A stretch of DNA of 64,000 nt from Acidobacterium sp. (lineage in GTDB: Bacteria > Acidobacteriota > Terriglobia > Terriglobales > Acidobacteriaceae). The stretch covers positions 18,817 to 82,816 of the forward strand of contig DAHUYD010000124.1 of the NCBI GenBank assembly GCA_027315385.1, read 5' to 3'. Positions 45,806-56,718 of the stretch are shown here, one piece after another. Numbering within the stretch: position 1 is the first letter of the stretch; each line of letters begins with the position of its first letter. Position numbers and translations under genes: made by a program. The notes beneath the pieces are model-generated. The model saw nothing but the letters and a program-made list of their open reading frames with translations. It did no database searches and had not been told where the DNA came from.

Positions 45806-47758
45806 TTGAATCAACAACAGTTACAAAACGCGCGGACGGCGCTGTGGCGCCAGAATGGCCAGCCCCTGCTGACGCAGGACGACGCGGCAGCCTGGCTGGA
45901 CCAGATGGGCATTTGCCTCTTTCTGCCGCGCCACGCGCAGTTGCCCGCGCCGGCGGCATCGTTTGTGGAGGCCTGCTCCGGTGCGGGGCGTGCCGTGCCC
46001 ACGCCCGCCGCGATTGACGAAGCGATGGCGCTCGTCACGCGTCTTGTCGCGGAAGGCCGCGCCGTCCCGCTGAACCTGATGGGGAACCTGACGGAGCAGC
46101 CGGATTTCCTGGTTACCGCGGAGGTGCTGCGCTGGGTGGCGGCGGTGCGCGGAGACCGCAACTGGAAGGCCGCGCCGGCGGGGCGAACCGCGCCGCTGGT
46201 GCGGGGGGTTTGGTCGGCACTCGATCGCGGACCGGGGCGGCCGGTGTCGGGGATTCGCGAGGAACTGGGTCGCGAACTGACTGAAGGGGCTGTGATGCGC
46301 GCGCTGGTCGAGTTGTGGACGACGCTGCGCGCCGCTCCGGATTATGCGGCGGGCGACACCACGCGCTGGAGCCTGATGCGGGACCGCTATGCGCGGGAGA
46401 TGGCGGCGGGAGCAAATACAGCCCAGACGACGGCGCTTTCGGCGCTCATTTCGCTCTACGTGCGCCAGGCTGTGGCGGCGACCGCCGAGGAAGCCGAGAT
46501 TTTCCTTTCGCCGCTGACGGCTCGTTCGCGCATCCGCGAAGTGGTGCACGGGATGCTGGCGACACGCCAGTTCGAAACCATGCCGATGGGTGTGCAGACG
46601 CTTCTGTACCTCGAAGGCGCTCTTCCGGAGGGTGCCGAAACGGAATCCACAGGCGGGATTGAGGCAGCCGCCGCAACGGGCGCGCCGCTGGATACGGGCA
46701 CTGAGAGGGCGGATCGAGTGACGGAGCGCAGGCCCTGGAAGGCGCCCCGTCCCGCAGCGCGGCCGGAATTTCGCCGAGAACTCCGGCCGCGGCGTCCCAT
46801 TAGCGGCGGTCCGAAGCGGGAAGGGCGGCCGGCACCTGGAGAACGTCGCGACTCGAGGGGCGGGGAGAAGCGCCCATTTCACCCCGGACAGAAGCCGGAC
46901 TGGCAACGCCGAGCGAAGGCTGGTCCTGGAACGGCTCCAGGTTCCGAACCCCGCCGCGAGTTCCGCCCGCCCGGGGCGAAACCCTGGGAGAAGCGCGAAG
47001 GGTTCCGCGGGCGTGGCAAGGAGAACGAGGCGGAAAGGGAACTCGGGGCGCGCCGTGGTGAGAATCAGAGGGGTGCGGAATTGGGCAAGCGTCGCGAGGT
47101 GAAAGGCGGCCGAGGCGAACGCAAGTTAGGCGGATGGCAGGCGCCGCGGCGCACGGCGGGCGCAGGACGGAGCCGCGGGGTACGGGGGCGCGAGGAACCG
47201 GGGCGCGACAACCGTCAGCGCGACGAACGCCGGCCAGAGGGAAGTGAAATTCGATCTGGACCCGGACGGGAGCCCGGTTCCGTCGATCGCGGACATGGGC
47301 AGGAACGCCCTGAGTTCCGGCGCGATAACCGGGGGCGCGGGCGCGGGCAGGAACGCCCTGAGTTCCGGCGCGGAGGCCCAGGGAGGGCAAACTTCGGGAA
47401 AAAGCCAGGCGTACCGGGCAGCGAAGAGCGAGGGCGCAACCGATTTGGCAAGGGCCCGGGCGAAGGAACTCGCAGGCAACGGCCGGAACCGGGTAAACCG
47501 GGGGGCCGCTTCAGCAAGCCTGGGCCGAAATTCGGCAAGCCGGGTGGGAAGTTCGGCAAGCCGGGGGGCGGGCTCGGCAATCGCGGCGGCAACTTTGGCA
47601 AATCGAGCCCGGGGCGCTTCGGCAAGCCCGGCGGTAAACCTGCAGGTACTGGACAGCCCCGGGAACGCCGTCCGTGGAAGAGCCGCCCCGACAAAAACGG
47701 CCCGAAGGGCCCGGGTTCTGGTAAGAATCGTAAGGGGCAAGAAGACCAGCCAGAATGA
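45806..47758 (+). CDS. Uncharacterised protein with long Arg/Gly/Pro/Lys-rich tail
   Basis: About 650 residues if started at TTG 45806 (NQQQLQNARTALWRQ); an ATG at 45707 would overlap mutL by 65 nt and is less likely. Residues 1-300 form a folded, mostly helical region (LTQDDAAAWLDQMGICLFLPR, TAEVLRWVAAVRGDRNW, GIREELGRELTEGAVMRALVELW, ALSALISLYVRQAVAATAEEAEIFLSPL), perhaps with winged-helix units. From about 305 to the end is a low-complexity, strongly basic tail with RGG-like stretches, a repeated GQERPEFRR and repeated FGKPGG units. The stop overlaps cmk (ATGA). No known function; the tail suggests nucleic-acid binding. Confidence 0.72.
   Translation: MNQQQLQNARTALWRQNGQPLLTQDDAAAWLDQMGICLFLPRHAQLPAPAASFVEACSGAGRAVPTPAAIDEAMALVTRLVAEGRAVPLNLMGNLTEQPDFLVTAEVLRWVAAVRGDRNWKAAPAGRTAPLVRGVWSALDRGPGRPVSGIREELGRELTEGAVMRALVELWTTLRAAPDYAAGDTTRWSLMRDRYAREMAAGANTAQTTALSALISLYVRQAVAATAEEAEIFLSPLTARSRIREVVHGMLATRQFETMPMGVQTLLYLEGALPEGAETESTGGIEAAAATGAPLDTGTERADRVTERRPWKAPRPAARPEFRRELRPRRPISGGPKREGRPAPGERRDSRGGEKRPFHPGQKPDWQRRAKAGPGTAPGSEPRREFRPPGAKPWEKREGFRGRGKENEAERELGARRGENQRGAELGKRREVKGGRGERKLGGWQAPRRTAGAGRSRGVRGREEPGRDNRQRDERRPEGSEIRSGPGREPGSVDRGHGQERPEFRRDNRGRGRGQERPEFRRGGPGRANFGKKPGVPGSEERGRNRFGKGPGEGTRRQRPEPGKPGGRFSKPGPKFGKPGGKFGKPGGGLGNRGGNFGKSSPGRFGKPGGKPAGTGQPRERRPWKSRPDKNGPKGPGSGKNRKGQEDQPE
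47297..47372 (+). repeat. 28-bp direct repeat inside the low-complexity tail
   Basis: The 28 nt at 47297-47324 recur exactly at 47345-47372, a 48-bp period that keeps the reading frame and encodes the duplicated GQERPEFRR segment. Further short repeats (FGKPGG units) follow at about 47505-47640. This indicates in-frame slippage or duplication. Confidence 0.85.
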
Positions 47759-48453
47759 CACGGGGACCGATCATCGCCATCGACGGCCCGGCCGGCGCGG
47801 GCAAGAGCACAGTGGCTCGCCACCTGGCCGAGCATTTCGGACTGCTGAATCTTGAAACCGGTGCGATGTACCGCGCCTTCGCGCTCAAAGCGATCCTGAG
47901 CGACCAGGATTTTGACGACGCCGAGGCTCTGGAGCGGCTGGCAACCGGGACCGCGGTCACTCTGAAGCCGGCTCGCGCGGGTAATCGCGTCCTGCTCGAC
48001 GGCGCCGACGTGACGGAGCGCATCCGCGATTCCGACGTGACGCAGGGGGCCTCCCGCGTCAGCGTGCATCCCGCGATTCGCAGGTGGATGGTTGGCCTGC
48101 AGCAGGAACTGGGCCGTGCCGGCGGCGTAGTGATGGAGGGCCGCGACATCGGCACGGTGGTCTTTCCCGATGCTGACGTCAAGGTCTTTCTGGACGCCTC
48201 TCCGGAAGTGCGGGGGCAGCGGCGCTACGAGCAGAATGCCCCGGCGGGAGCGGATCCGACAGCTATTTCGCGGGAACTGCGCGAGCGGGACGAGCGCGAC
48301 CGCAACCGGGCCAACTCCCCGCTGCAGCCTGCGCCGGACGCAGTGAGCATCGATTCCACGGCAATGCCGCTGCAAGCGGTGCTGGCCCGAATCGAGGATC
48401 TGGTGCGCGCCCGCTGCCCGGGGCTGAAGGCCACCGGCACGGCGCGGGAATAG
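47755..48453 (+). CDS. cmk: Cytidylate kinase
   Basis: A 232-residue nucleoside monophosphate kinase that phosphorylates CMP and dCMP with ATP. The P-loop is DGPAGAGKSTVAR (9-21); NLETGAMYRAFAL binds CMP; VVMEGRDIGTVVFPDADVK and the LID region RELRERDERDRNRANSPLQPA with SIDST follow the family exactly. It overlaps the preceding gene by 4 nt, so it is co-translated with it. Usually cmk is followed by rpsA; in this genome rpsA lies elsewhere (2.9-4.8 kb). Confidence 0.94.
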   Translation: MTRGPIIAIDGPAGAGKSTVARHLAEHFGLLNLETGAMYRAFALKAILSDQDFDDAEALERLATGTAVTLKPARAGNRVLLDGADVTERIRDSDVTQGASRVSVHPAIRRWMVGLQQELGRAGGVVMEGRDIGTVVFPDADVKVFLDASPEVRGQRRYEQNAPAGADPTAISRELRERDERDRNRANSPLQPAPDAVSIDSTAMPLQAVLARIEDLVRARCPGLKATGTARE

Positions 48454-48489
48454 CGATCCGCAGCCAGTACCTTTCCTGCGCCTTGCGGA

Positions 48490-48807
48490 TCAGCGCCTTT
48501 TCCGGGGCGGGCTGCCACCGGTTCCGGACCCCGTGGCATGCTGCCCGGCCACCTGCTCCGGATGCGGCCGGCCCTGACCTCCTGGCTCTCCGGGTTGGGC
48601 GCTGTTCATGGGGCTGGCAACGTTCAGGCCCAGCACCCGACGCTGCAGCGAGCGGCTGGCTCCGGTCAGATAGGCGTCTTCAGCCTCGATCGGATGCACG
48701 CTCGGCGCAGGCTGCTGTGCCGAGGCGTGCTCCTCGTGGGAACGGTCGCCCGGAGCGGCGCGATGGCGGGAACCGGACTGCGGCTGAACTTTGGCGGAAC
48801 GGGGCAT
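48490..48807 (-). CDS. Small hydrophilic hypothetical protein
   Basis: A 105-residue frame from ATG 48807 with GAGG about 7 nt upstream. The product (MPRSAKVQPQSGSRHRAAPGD...) is rich in Ser, Gln, Pro, Gly and Arg, has no hydrophobic segment and ends PPRKRR. The middle part HPIEAEDAYLTGASRSLQRRVLGLNV could be a short helix pair. It is convergent with cmk. A real but disordered small protein is plausible; coding is not certain. Confidence 0.45.
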   Translation of the reverse strand: MPRSAKVQPQSGSRHRAAPGDRSHEEHASAQQPAPSVHPIEAEDAYLTGASRSLQRRVLGLNVASPMNSAQPGEPGGQGRPHPEQVAGQHATGSGTGGSPPRKRR

Positions 48808-49443
48808 CGACGCACCTCGGCAGAACAGGCAGAATCTGTAGCCGCCCCCACCGGCCGGGAACGAACGATGCGGGCGCTTACGCTCTAGGATGCGCAAAGG
48901 GGATGGCGTGCGGGGAGGCTGCGAGAACCGCTCGGTGGCGGCTTCAGGAGCGCGAACCAGAGCGGCGCGACGGGCATTGAGGAGAGACGGCTCAGCTACA
49001 TCCAAAATGGGATTGCCGCAGGAGACGGGCTTCTCCGCACGTGTCGGGTGGCCGAGTGGGCGGGCGCGGCCTTTCTTGCGGGGGTTGCAGCCGGGCGGGT
49101 CTCCTGCCGCGCCGGTCCGAAAACGCTGATGACAAGGTGGTTTCAGGCCGATAAGCCAGGAGAACGCCTGGCCGGAGCATGGATCCGGAGGGCCGGATGG
49201 CCCTGCGATTCAGCTGGATGTTTCCGGAGAGGCCGGGGAGTACAATAGGGGTTACCTGCCGGTTCGCCAGTCGGGCGAAGACGTTAGTCCTGGATATTTC
49301 GGCTCGACTTTTTGGCTCCCCGGGGCGTCTGCAGGCGTCTAATCCCAGTAAGGACGACGCGGTTTCGGGATTCTGCTTCCAGGCGAGCAGCGTTTGCCGC
49401 AGCCGGAAGCGTGCGTTGTGAAACAGAAAGAGGTCTTTTCCAG
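48808..49443. other. Intergenic region between the small basic protein and ftsH
   Basis: About 640 bp without a convincing gene. TACAAT at 49241-49246 could be a -10 box for ftsH, giving a leader near 190 nt, but no good -35 accompanies it. A tRNA-Ser-like string (GGTGGCCGAGTGG, near 49046) lacks the other tRNA arms. Confidence 0.4.
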
Positions 49444-51363
<1,920 letters not shown>

Positions 51364-51384
51364 GGCAGAGTCAGTCGCTCCAAG

Positions 51385-51415
51385 AGGCAGCCGGCGCCGG
51401 CTGCCTTTTTCTTTG
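51385..51415 (+). terminator. Intrinsic terminator after ftsH
   Basis: A perfect 22-nt palindrome AGGCAGCCGGC/GCCGGCTGCCT (51385-51406) is followed by TTTTTCTTT, 21 nt after the ftsH stop. Confidence 0.88.
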
Positions 51416-51454
51416 CATTCGGATGAGCCGCGGACGGTCTGATATACAGAACCC

Positions 51455-52000
51455 ATGGAACCTCAGGAAGCGCAGGAACTTCAGGAGCGGCATGAGCAAG
51501 CGGCGCACGACCGCAGCCTGCGCCCGGTGAGCTTCACGATCAGCGTGCTGGCGGTGCTGGTGGCGATCGTCACGGTGGTCGGCCATCGCACCCACACCCA
51601 TGCTGTGCTGTTCCAAACCCGCGCCAGCGACGAGTGGAACTTCTATCAGGCCCATAAGATTCGCCAATACGACACACAACTCACCGTGGATCTCCTGTCT
51701 GCGCTGCCGGCGCGCGACCCTGCCGCGACAAGAAAGCTCCTGCAGAACTACGAAACGCACCTCGCGAAGTGGAATCAGGAGCTGGTCGAAAGCCGGAAGA
51801 CGGCCAAGGCCGACCAGGCAGAAGTGGAGCACGCGGAGCGCCGCGCCGACCGCTTCGATTTCGGCGAAGCGCTTCTGGAGATTGGCCTTGTGATCGCTTC
51901 GATCACTTTGCTCACGCGCCGGCGCAGCTATTGGCTGCTTGGCATCGGCTTCGGAATCGCTGGTCTGATCGCCACGGCGATGGGTTTTGTTATTGGATAG
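51455..52000 (+). CDS. DUF4337-family membrane protein
   Basis: A 181-residue protein. One membrane helix follows the N-terminus (VSFTISVLAVLVAIVTVVG, about 25-43) and two more lie at the C-terminus (about 137-155 and 159-180). Between them is a cytoplasmic or periplasmic helical region with TRASDEWNFYQAHKIRQYDTQL and a Lys/Glu-rich coiled coil. RASDEWxxYQAxxI and the topology are the DUF4337 pattern. Function unknown. Confidence 0.78.
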   Translation: MEPQEAQELQERHEQAAHDRSLRPVSFTISVLAVLVAIVTVVGHRTHTHAVLFQTRASDEWNFYQAHKIRQYDTQLTVDLLSALPARDPAATRKLLQNYETHLAKWNQELVESRKTAKADQAEVEHAERRADRFDFGEALLEIGLVIASITLLTRRRSYWLLGIGFGIAGLIATAMGFVIG

Positions 52001-52069
52001 CAGCCGAACCCCCGCGCTTGCGGCGTACGATAGTCTTCTCGATTCACACAAACGGAGGAAGCGCCTGAG

Positions 52070-53167
52070 ATGAATGCAGCTTACTGGATTGGCCGACAAA
52101 TTCGCCTGCGCCACGGGCACCGCTCGCTGCCCGCACTGGCCTGCGCTCTGCTTCTCAGTTGCGCGGCAGTTCTGGCGCAGCCGGCCGCCCCGGCAAAAGC
52201 CGGCAAGCTGCACATTTATTTCATCGACGTCGAAGGCGGCCAGTCCACGCTCTTCGTCACGCCGGACCACCATTCGCTTCTCATCGACACCGGCTGGCCG
52301 GCCCACAACGGCCGCGACGCCGATCGCATTGTCGCGGCAGCAAAGCGCGCCGGGCTGCGCCGCATCGACTACGTGCTGCTGACCCACTACCACGTCGATC
52401 ACACCGGAGGCGTCCCCAACCTGGTCGCGCGAATTGCTGTCGGCACCTTCATCGATCACGGACCCAACCGGCAAACCAGCGACCCCACTACCGAACACGT
52501 CTATGAGGCGTATCAGAAGGTTCTGGCGACGGGGAAATACCACCACATCCTCGCGCATCCCGGAATGGTGCTGCCGGTCCAGGGCATGCACGTCGAAGTG
52601 CTCACCTCCGACGGGAAGTTCATCGCTAAACCGCTGCCCGGCGCGGGTCAGCCGAATCCATACTGCAAAGTCTCCGAAGTGCGTCCGCCGGATCAAACCG
52701 AGAACGCGCGCTCGAATGGTGTGCTGATCACCTTCGGCAAGCTGCGCATCCTCGATCTCGGCGACCTGACGTGGGACAAAGAGATGGACATGATGTGCCC
52801 CGACAATCGGATCGGGCACGTGGATCTTCTCGTCGTCTCGCATCACGGCTGGTATCAAAGCTCCAGCCCGGCGCTGGTGGATGCGGTCGCGCCGCGTGTG
52901 GCCATCATGGACAACGGCGCCACCAAAGGGGGCTCGATTCCCACAGTGAAGACGATACGCGCGATTCCCGGCCTTGCCGCGGAGTATCAATTGCACTATT
53001 CGAACGAAGCGGGCCCGCTGAACCCTCCGGCCGAATATCTGGCAAACCTGCAGGGTCCCGACACGGGCAACTTTCTTGAGGTGACGGCGTCGCGCAGCGG
53101 CAATATGTCCGTGTACAACCCGCGCACGGGGCAGGCACAGACTTACGCCGAGTCATCCAATCCCTGA
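52070..53167 (+). CDS. Exported metallo-beta-lactamase-fold hydrolase (ComEC-like)
   Basis: A 365-residue protein. Residues 1-36 are a signal peptide (ALACALLLSCAAVLAQ). KLHIYFIDVEGGQSTLFVTP starts the MBL domain, with zinc ligands in LTHYHVDHTGG (about 104-114), LDLGDLTWDKE and VDLLVVSHHGW. Overall this resembles the ComEC/Rec2 C-terminal hydrolase domain as a separate exported protein. ATG 52070 has GGAGGAA upstream. A role in nucleic-acid or phosphodiester hydrolysis is a family guess. Confidence 0.83.
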   Translation: MNAAYWIGRQIRLRHGHRSLPALACALLLSCAAVLAQPAAPAKAGKLHIYFIDVEGGQSTLFVTPDHHSLLIDTGWPAHNGRDADRIVAAAKRAGLRRIDYVLLTHYHVDHTGGVPNLVARIAVGTFIDHGPNRQTSDPTTEHVYEAYQKVLATGKYHHILAHPGMVLPVQGMHVEVLTSDGKFIAKPLPGAGQPNPYCKVSEVRPPDQTENARSNGVLITFGKLRILDLGDLTWDKEMDMMCPDNRIGHVDLLVVSHHGWYQSSSPALVDAVAPRVAIMDNGATKGGSIPTVKTIRAIPGLAAEYQLHYSNEAGPLNPPAEYLANLQGPDTGNFLEVTASRSGNMSVYNPRTGQAQTYAESSNP

Positions 53168-53293
53168 CAGGGGAAGGGCCTTGTTCCGCGATTTCTGCAA
53201 CGTAGCCGCCATTCGTAACATCGAAGCGTACGAAACAGCCGTCTGAGGTTTGATATTCTCTGCGCAGCGGCTCTGCTATTTCAGGGGGACTGA

Positions 53294-54370
53294 GTGCCGG
53301 GTCAGCAGGAAGTACGATGGTCGCAACTGAAAGTCGGCGTGCTGGTTCTGGTCGCTGTCTGCGCCCTGATCGCGCTGGTATTTCTCATGTCCGGAGCCTC
53401 CGGGGGATTTTGGGCGGGACACATTCATCTGACTTCCTATTTTGAGAATTCCGCCGGCCTGAAGGTCGGAGCCCCCGTCAGTCTGGACGGCGTGACCATC
53501 GGCAACGTCCAGGCCATCCACATCGATCTCGACAAGCCGCTCACTCCCGTCGAAGTCATCATGAAGATCAATGCGCGACATGCCGCCGATGTCCGGGTGG
53601 ATTCAAAGTCGAGCCTGGAAACCGTAGGCGTGCTGGGCGACACGGTGGTGGACATCGACAGCCGCCATGCGGTGGGACCTCCGGTGCGGAACGGCGCCAC
53701 GCTGTCAACGAATGAAACGCCGAACCTGCAGGACGTCATCCAGGCCAGCCAGGGCACGATCGAAAAGCTGGACACGATCCTGGATCAGGTGAATCGTCTG
53801 GCCAACACCCTGAATTCTCAGAGTGGCTCCGTCGGCATGCTCATCAACAACCGCCAACTCTACGATAAGGCGCTCTCCACCCTGAACCAGCTCAGCGGCC
53901 TTGTGGATGAGGTGAGCAGCGGGAAGGGGTCTCTGGGCAAGCTGATCACCGACGACACATTTGCCAACAATCTGAATCAGGCCGCAACGGGAATCAATGA
54001 AGTCGTGGCGCGCGTGAACTCAGGAAAGGGCAGCCTGGGCAAGTTCATGAACGACGACAGCTTCTATAACAACGCCAACCAGGCGGCCAGGAACCTGAAC
54101 GAGATACTGAGCCAGATCAACTCCGGCCAGGGCAGCCTGGGCAAACTGATGAAGGACCCGAAATTTGCTCAGAAGCTGACCGATACCGTAACCCAGCTCG
54201 ATTCGATGCTGACCCAGATCAACCGGGGGCAGGGAACCCTGGGGCAATTTGTGAAGAATCGCGAGTTTTACGACCACGCCGACCAGACCATGCAGGAAGC
54301 AAAGGGGCTGATGACAGCGATCCGCACGAATCCCAAGAAATACCTGACCATTCGTCTGAAAATCTTCTGA
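53294..54370 (+). CDS. MCE/MlaD-family lipid-transport protein with C-terminal repeats
   Basis: A 358-residue protein. One N-terminal membrane anchor (VGVLVLVAVCALIALVFLM, about 14-32) is followed by an MCE domain (about 45-125: GLKVGAPVSLDGVTIGNVQAI ... VLGDTVVDID). Residues about 175-345 are five tandem repeats of about 34 residues, each starting GxGSLGKL/F and containing (D)xF..N.NQA and a helix ending INSG. The MCE domain ties it to phospholipid trafficking between membranes; MlaE and MlaF partners are not adjacent. GTG 53294 has a GGGGGA site. The M13 peptidase gene follows 109 nt downstream. Confidence 0.86.
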   Translation: MPGQQEVRWSQLKVGVLVLVAVCALIALVFLMSGASGGFWAGHIHLTSYFENSAGLKVGAPVSLDGVTIGNVQAIHIDLDKPLTPVEVIMKINARHAADVRVDSKSSLETVGVLGDTVVDIDSRHAVGPPVRNGATLSTNETPNLQDVIQASQGTIEKLDTILDQVNRLANTLNSQSGSVGMLINNRQLYDKALSTLNQLSGLVDEVSSGKGSLGKLITDDTFANNLNQAATGINEVVARVNSGKGSLGKFMNDDSFYNNANQAARNLNEILSQINSGQGSLGKLMKDPKFAQKLTDTVTQLDSMLTQINRGQGTLGQFVKNREFYDHADQTMQEAKGLMTAIRTNPKKYLTIRLKIF

Positions 54371-54479
54371 ACCCTGGCCGCATTGCCTCGCGGCGAAGGG
54401 CGCCTCGATTTTTGTGCCTTCGCGTGATATCGTTCCTGGTTGGTTCCAAGCACGCCCGAGAGGTTGTTCAGGAGGAATG

Positions 54480-56543
54480 ATGCGCATTCGCTCAGCCGCT
54501 CCGATTGCCGGACTGTTGATGGCTGCCGGCTCGTTGCTGGCCCAGGCCGCCGCCCCTAATGCTTCCACGGTTCCGACCGAGCCCAAAGCGCCGCACAGCT
54601 TCGATGTGAGCGCGATCGACAAGTCAGTCGACCCGTGCGTCGATTTCTATCAGTACGCATGCGGCAACTGGCGCAAGGACAACCCGATACCGAGCGATCA
54701 GGTGGCCTGGGGCCGCTTCAATGAGCTGGCGGAGCGCAATCGCTACCTCCTTTATCTGGACCTGAAGCACGCGGCGGACAATCCCTCCACGCCACTACAG
54801 CGCAAGTACGGCAACTTTTTTGCGGCCTGCATGGACTCGAGCCTTGCGGACAAGCTTGGGGATCAGCCCATCCTGCCGCTGCTGCACCGGATTGACGCAG
54901 TGCGCGACAAGAAACAGATCGCAGCGGTGGTGGCCTGGCTCGAGGCGGACAAGGGGACCGGCTCGTTCTTCCGCTTCGGCGTGAATCAGGACCAGAAGAA
55001 TTCCACTCAGCAGATCGAGGCCCTCTTTCAGGGGGGGATTACTCTGCCCGACCGCTCGTATTACCTCGAAGACAATCCGCATATGCAGCAGATCCGGCAG
55101 CAGTATCACGACTACATCGTGACGGTGATGAAACTGGCGGGCGAATCCGAGGCACAGGCAGAGCAGGCAGCCGGACAGGTGATAGAGATCGAAACGGCTC
55201 TGGCCAAAGGCTCGCTGCCGCGCGCCGAACTCCGCGATCCCGCGAAGCGCTACCACATCATGACCGTGACAGCTCTGGAAGCGATGGAGCCCAATTTCAA
55301 CTGGGCCGCTTATTTCGCGGGGGTACAGGCGCCCAAAGTGGCTACGCTGAACGTCGGGCAGCCGGATTTCTTTACCGCCGAGAACCGGGTGCTTGGCAGC
55401 GAAAGCCTGGACGCGCTGAAGAGTTATCTGAAGTTCCAGGTGGTCAACGACAACGCGCCCTGGCTCTCCTCCCAGTTTGAGGATGCGCATTATGGCTTCT
55501 TCCAGAAGACGCTGGAGGGGCAGGCGCAGCCGACGCCGCGCTGGAAGCGCTGCACCATGGTTTCAGACCGCGCAATGGGCGAAGCGGTGGGTCAGGACTG
55601 GGTGAGGCAGCACTTTCCGGCGTCGTCGAAAGAGAGCGCTCAAAAGCTCGTCGCCGCCCTCAAGCAGGCCCTGGCTCAGGACATTCAGGCGGCGCCGTGG
55701 ATGACCCAGGCGACCAAACAGAAGGCGGAGGAGAAGCTGGACGAATTCCGCCAGAAGATCGGCTACCCCGACAAGTGGCGCGACTACTCAAAGCTACAGG
55801 TTACGCGCACGGATTTCATCGCCGATCTGAACAATTCCTCGGCGTTCGAGTTCCGGTACGAGCTGAATAAAGTGGGCAAGCCGGTTAACGAAAAAGAGTG
55901 GGGGATGACTCCGCCGACCGTAAATGCCTACTACAACCCGCCCATGAACGACATTAATTTTCCGGCCGGCATCCTGCAGCCGCCGTTCTACGACGCCAAG
56001 GAGGATCCGGCGGTGAACTTCGGCGCCATCGGCGTGGTCATCGGGCACGAGATGACCCACGGCTTCGACGACGAAGGCAGCAAATACAACGGGCATGGCA
56101 ACGTGCAGGACTGGTGGACACCGGCGGACCGCGCCGCTTTCGACCAGCGCACGGCGTGTATCGTGAACGAGTACTCGCAGTTCGAGCCTGTTCCCGGCGT
56201 GCATCTCAACGGCAAGCTCACCCTGGGCGAAAACACGGCGGACAACGGGGGCATTCACATCGCCTGGGCGGCCCTGATGTCCACGCTGGCGCAGGAAGGC
56301 AAGAGTCTTCACGAGCAGATCGACGGATATACCGAGGCGCAGCGTTTCTTCATCTCCTACGGCCAGATCTGGTGCCAGAACGTGAGGCCGCAGTTCTCGC
56401 GGGTTGCGGCGAGAGTCGATCCCCATTCCCCTGGCCGTTTCCGGGTGAACGGGGTTGTCCAGAACTTCCCGGAATTCGGCAAGGCCTTTGGCTGTCATGA
56501 GGGCCAGCCCATGATGCCGGCGAAAACCTGCCGAGTGTGGTAA
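54480..56543 (+). CDS. M13-family zinc metallopeptidase (neprilysin-like)
   Basis: A 687-residue exported peptidase. The N-terminus is a signal peptide (IAGLLMAAGSLLAQAAA). The helical N-domain has VDPCVDFYQYACGNWRKDNPIP. The catalytic part contains AGILQPPFYD, the zinc site HEMTH (H523-H527), ENTADNGG with the third ligand Glu, and the C-terminal CRVW typical of the family. It likely degrades peptides in the periplasm or outside. Two ATGs lie side by side (54477, 54480); GGAGG 4-5 nt upstream favours 54480. Confidence 0.93.
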   Translation: MRIRSAAPIAGLLMAAGSLLAQAAAPNASTVPTEPKAPHSFDVSAIDKSVDPCVDFYQYACGNWRKDNPIPSDQVAWGRFNELAERNRYLLYLDLKHAADNPSTPLQRKYGNFFAACMDSSLADKLGDQPILPLLHRIDAVRDKKQIAAVVAWLEADKGTGSFFRFGVNQDQKNSTQQIEALFQGGITLPDRSYYLEDNPHMQQIRQQYHDYIVTVMKLAGESEAQAEQAAGQVIEIETALAKGSLPRAELRDPAKRYHIMTVTALEAMEPNFNWAAYFAGVQAPKVATLNVGQPDFFTAENRVLGSESLDALKSYLKFQVVNDNAPWLSSQFEDAHYGFFQKTLEGQAQPTPRWKRCTMVSDRAMGEAVGQDWVRQHFPASSKESAQKLVAALKQALAQDIQAAPWMTQATKQKAEEKLDEFRQKIGYPDKWRDYSKLQVTRTDFIADLNNSSAFEFRYELNKVGKPVNEKEWGMTPPTVNAYYNPPMNDINFPAGILQPPFYDAKEDPAVNFGAIGVVIGHEMTHGFDDEGSKYNGHGNVQDWWTPADRAAFDQRTACIVNEYSQFEPVPGVHLNGKLTLGENTADNGGIHIAWAALMSTLAQEGKSLHEQIDGYTEAQRFFISYGQIWCQNVRPQFSRVAARVDPHSPGRFRVNGVVQNFPEFGKAFGCHEGQPMMPAKTCRVW

Positions 56544-56677
56544 CCCAAACGCTTCCCAGAACCCAGCCCAGCCCCTGGCGCCGCCTTTCCTTGCGGGCGC
56601 AGCCGGAGGACTGGGGCGGGTAGCGCGCCCGCCGCCTTTTCCATTTACAATGGTCCATGAATATCCCTACAGCTTGT

Positions 56678-56704
56678 CCAGACCGTCCTTCGGTGACGGT
56701 CTGG
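56678..56704 (+). promoter_or_regulatory. UUCG-capped hairpin in the leader of the propeller lipoprotein genes
   Basis: CCAGACCGTC (56678-56687) and GACGGTCTGG (56695-56704) form a perfect 10-bp stem capped by cTTCGg. It lies just before the GAAGGAAG ribosome binding site of the gene at 56719. TACAAT at 56646-56651 could be the -10 box, giving a leader of about 60 nt. There is no T-run, so it looks like a stability or regulatory element. Confidence 0.55.
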
Positions 56705-56718
56705 CGTGAAGGAAGCGC

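Noticed and set aside
49040..49110. tRNA-Ser-like string GGTGGCCGAGTGG
   Set aside because: No matching acceptor stem, anticodon arm or T arm could be drawn around it.
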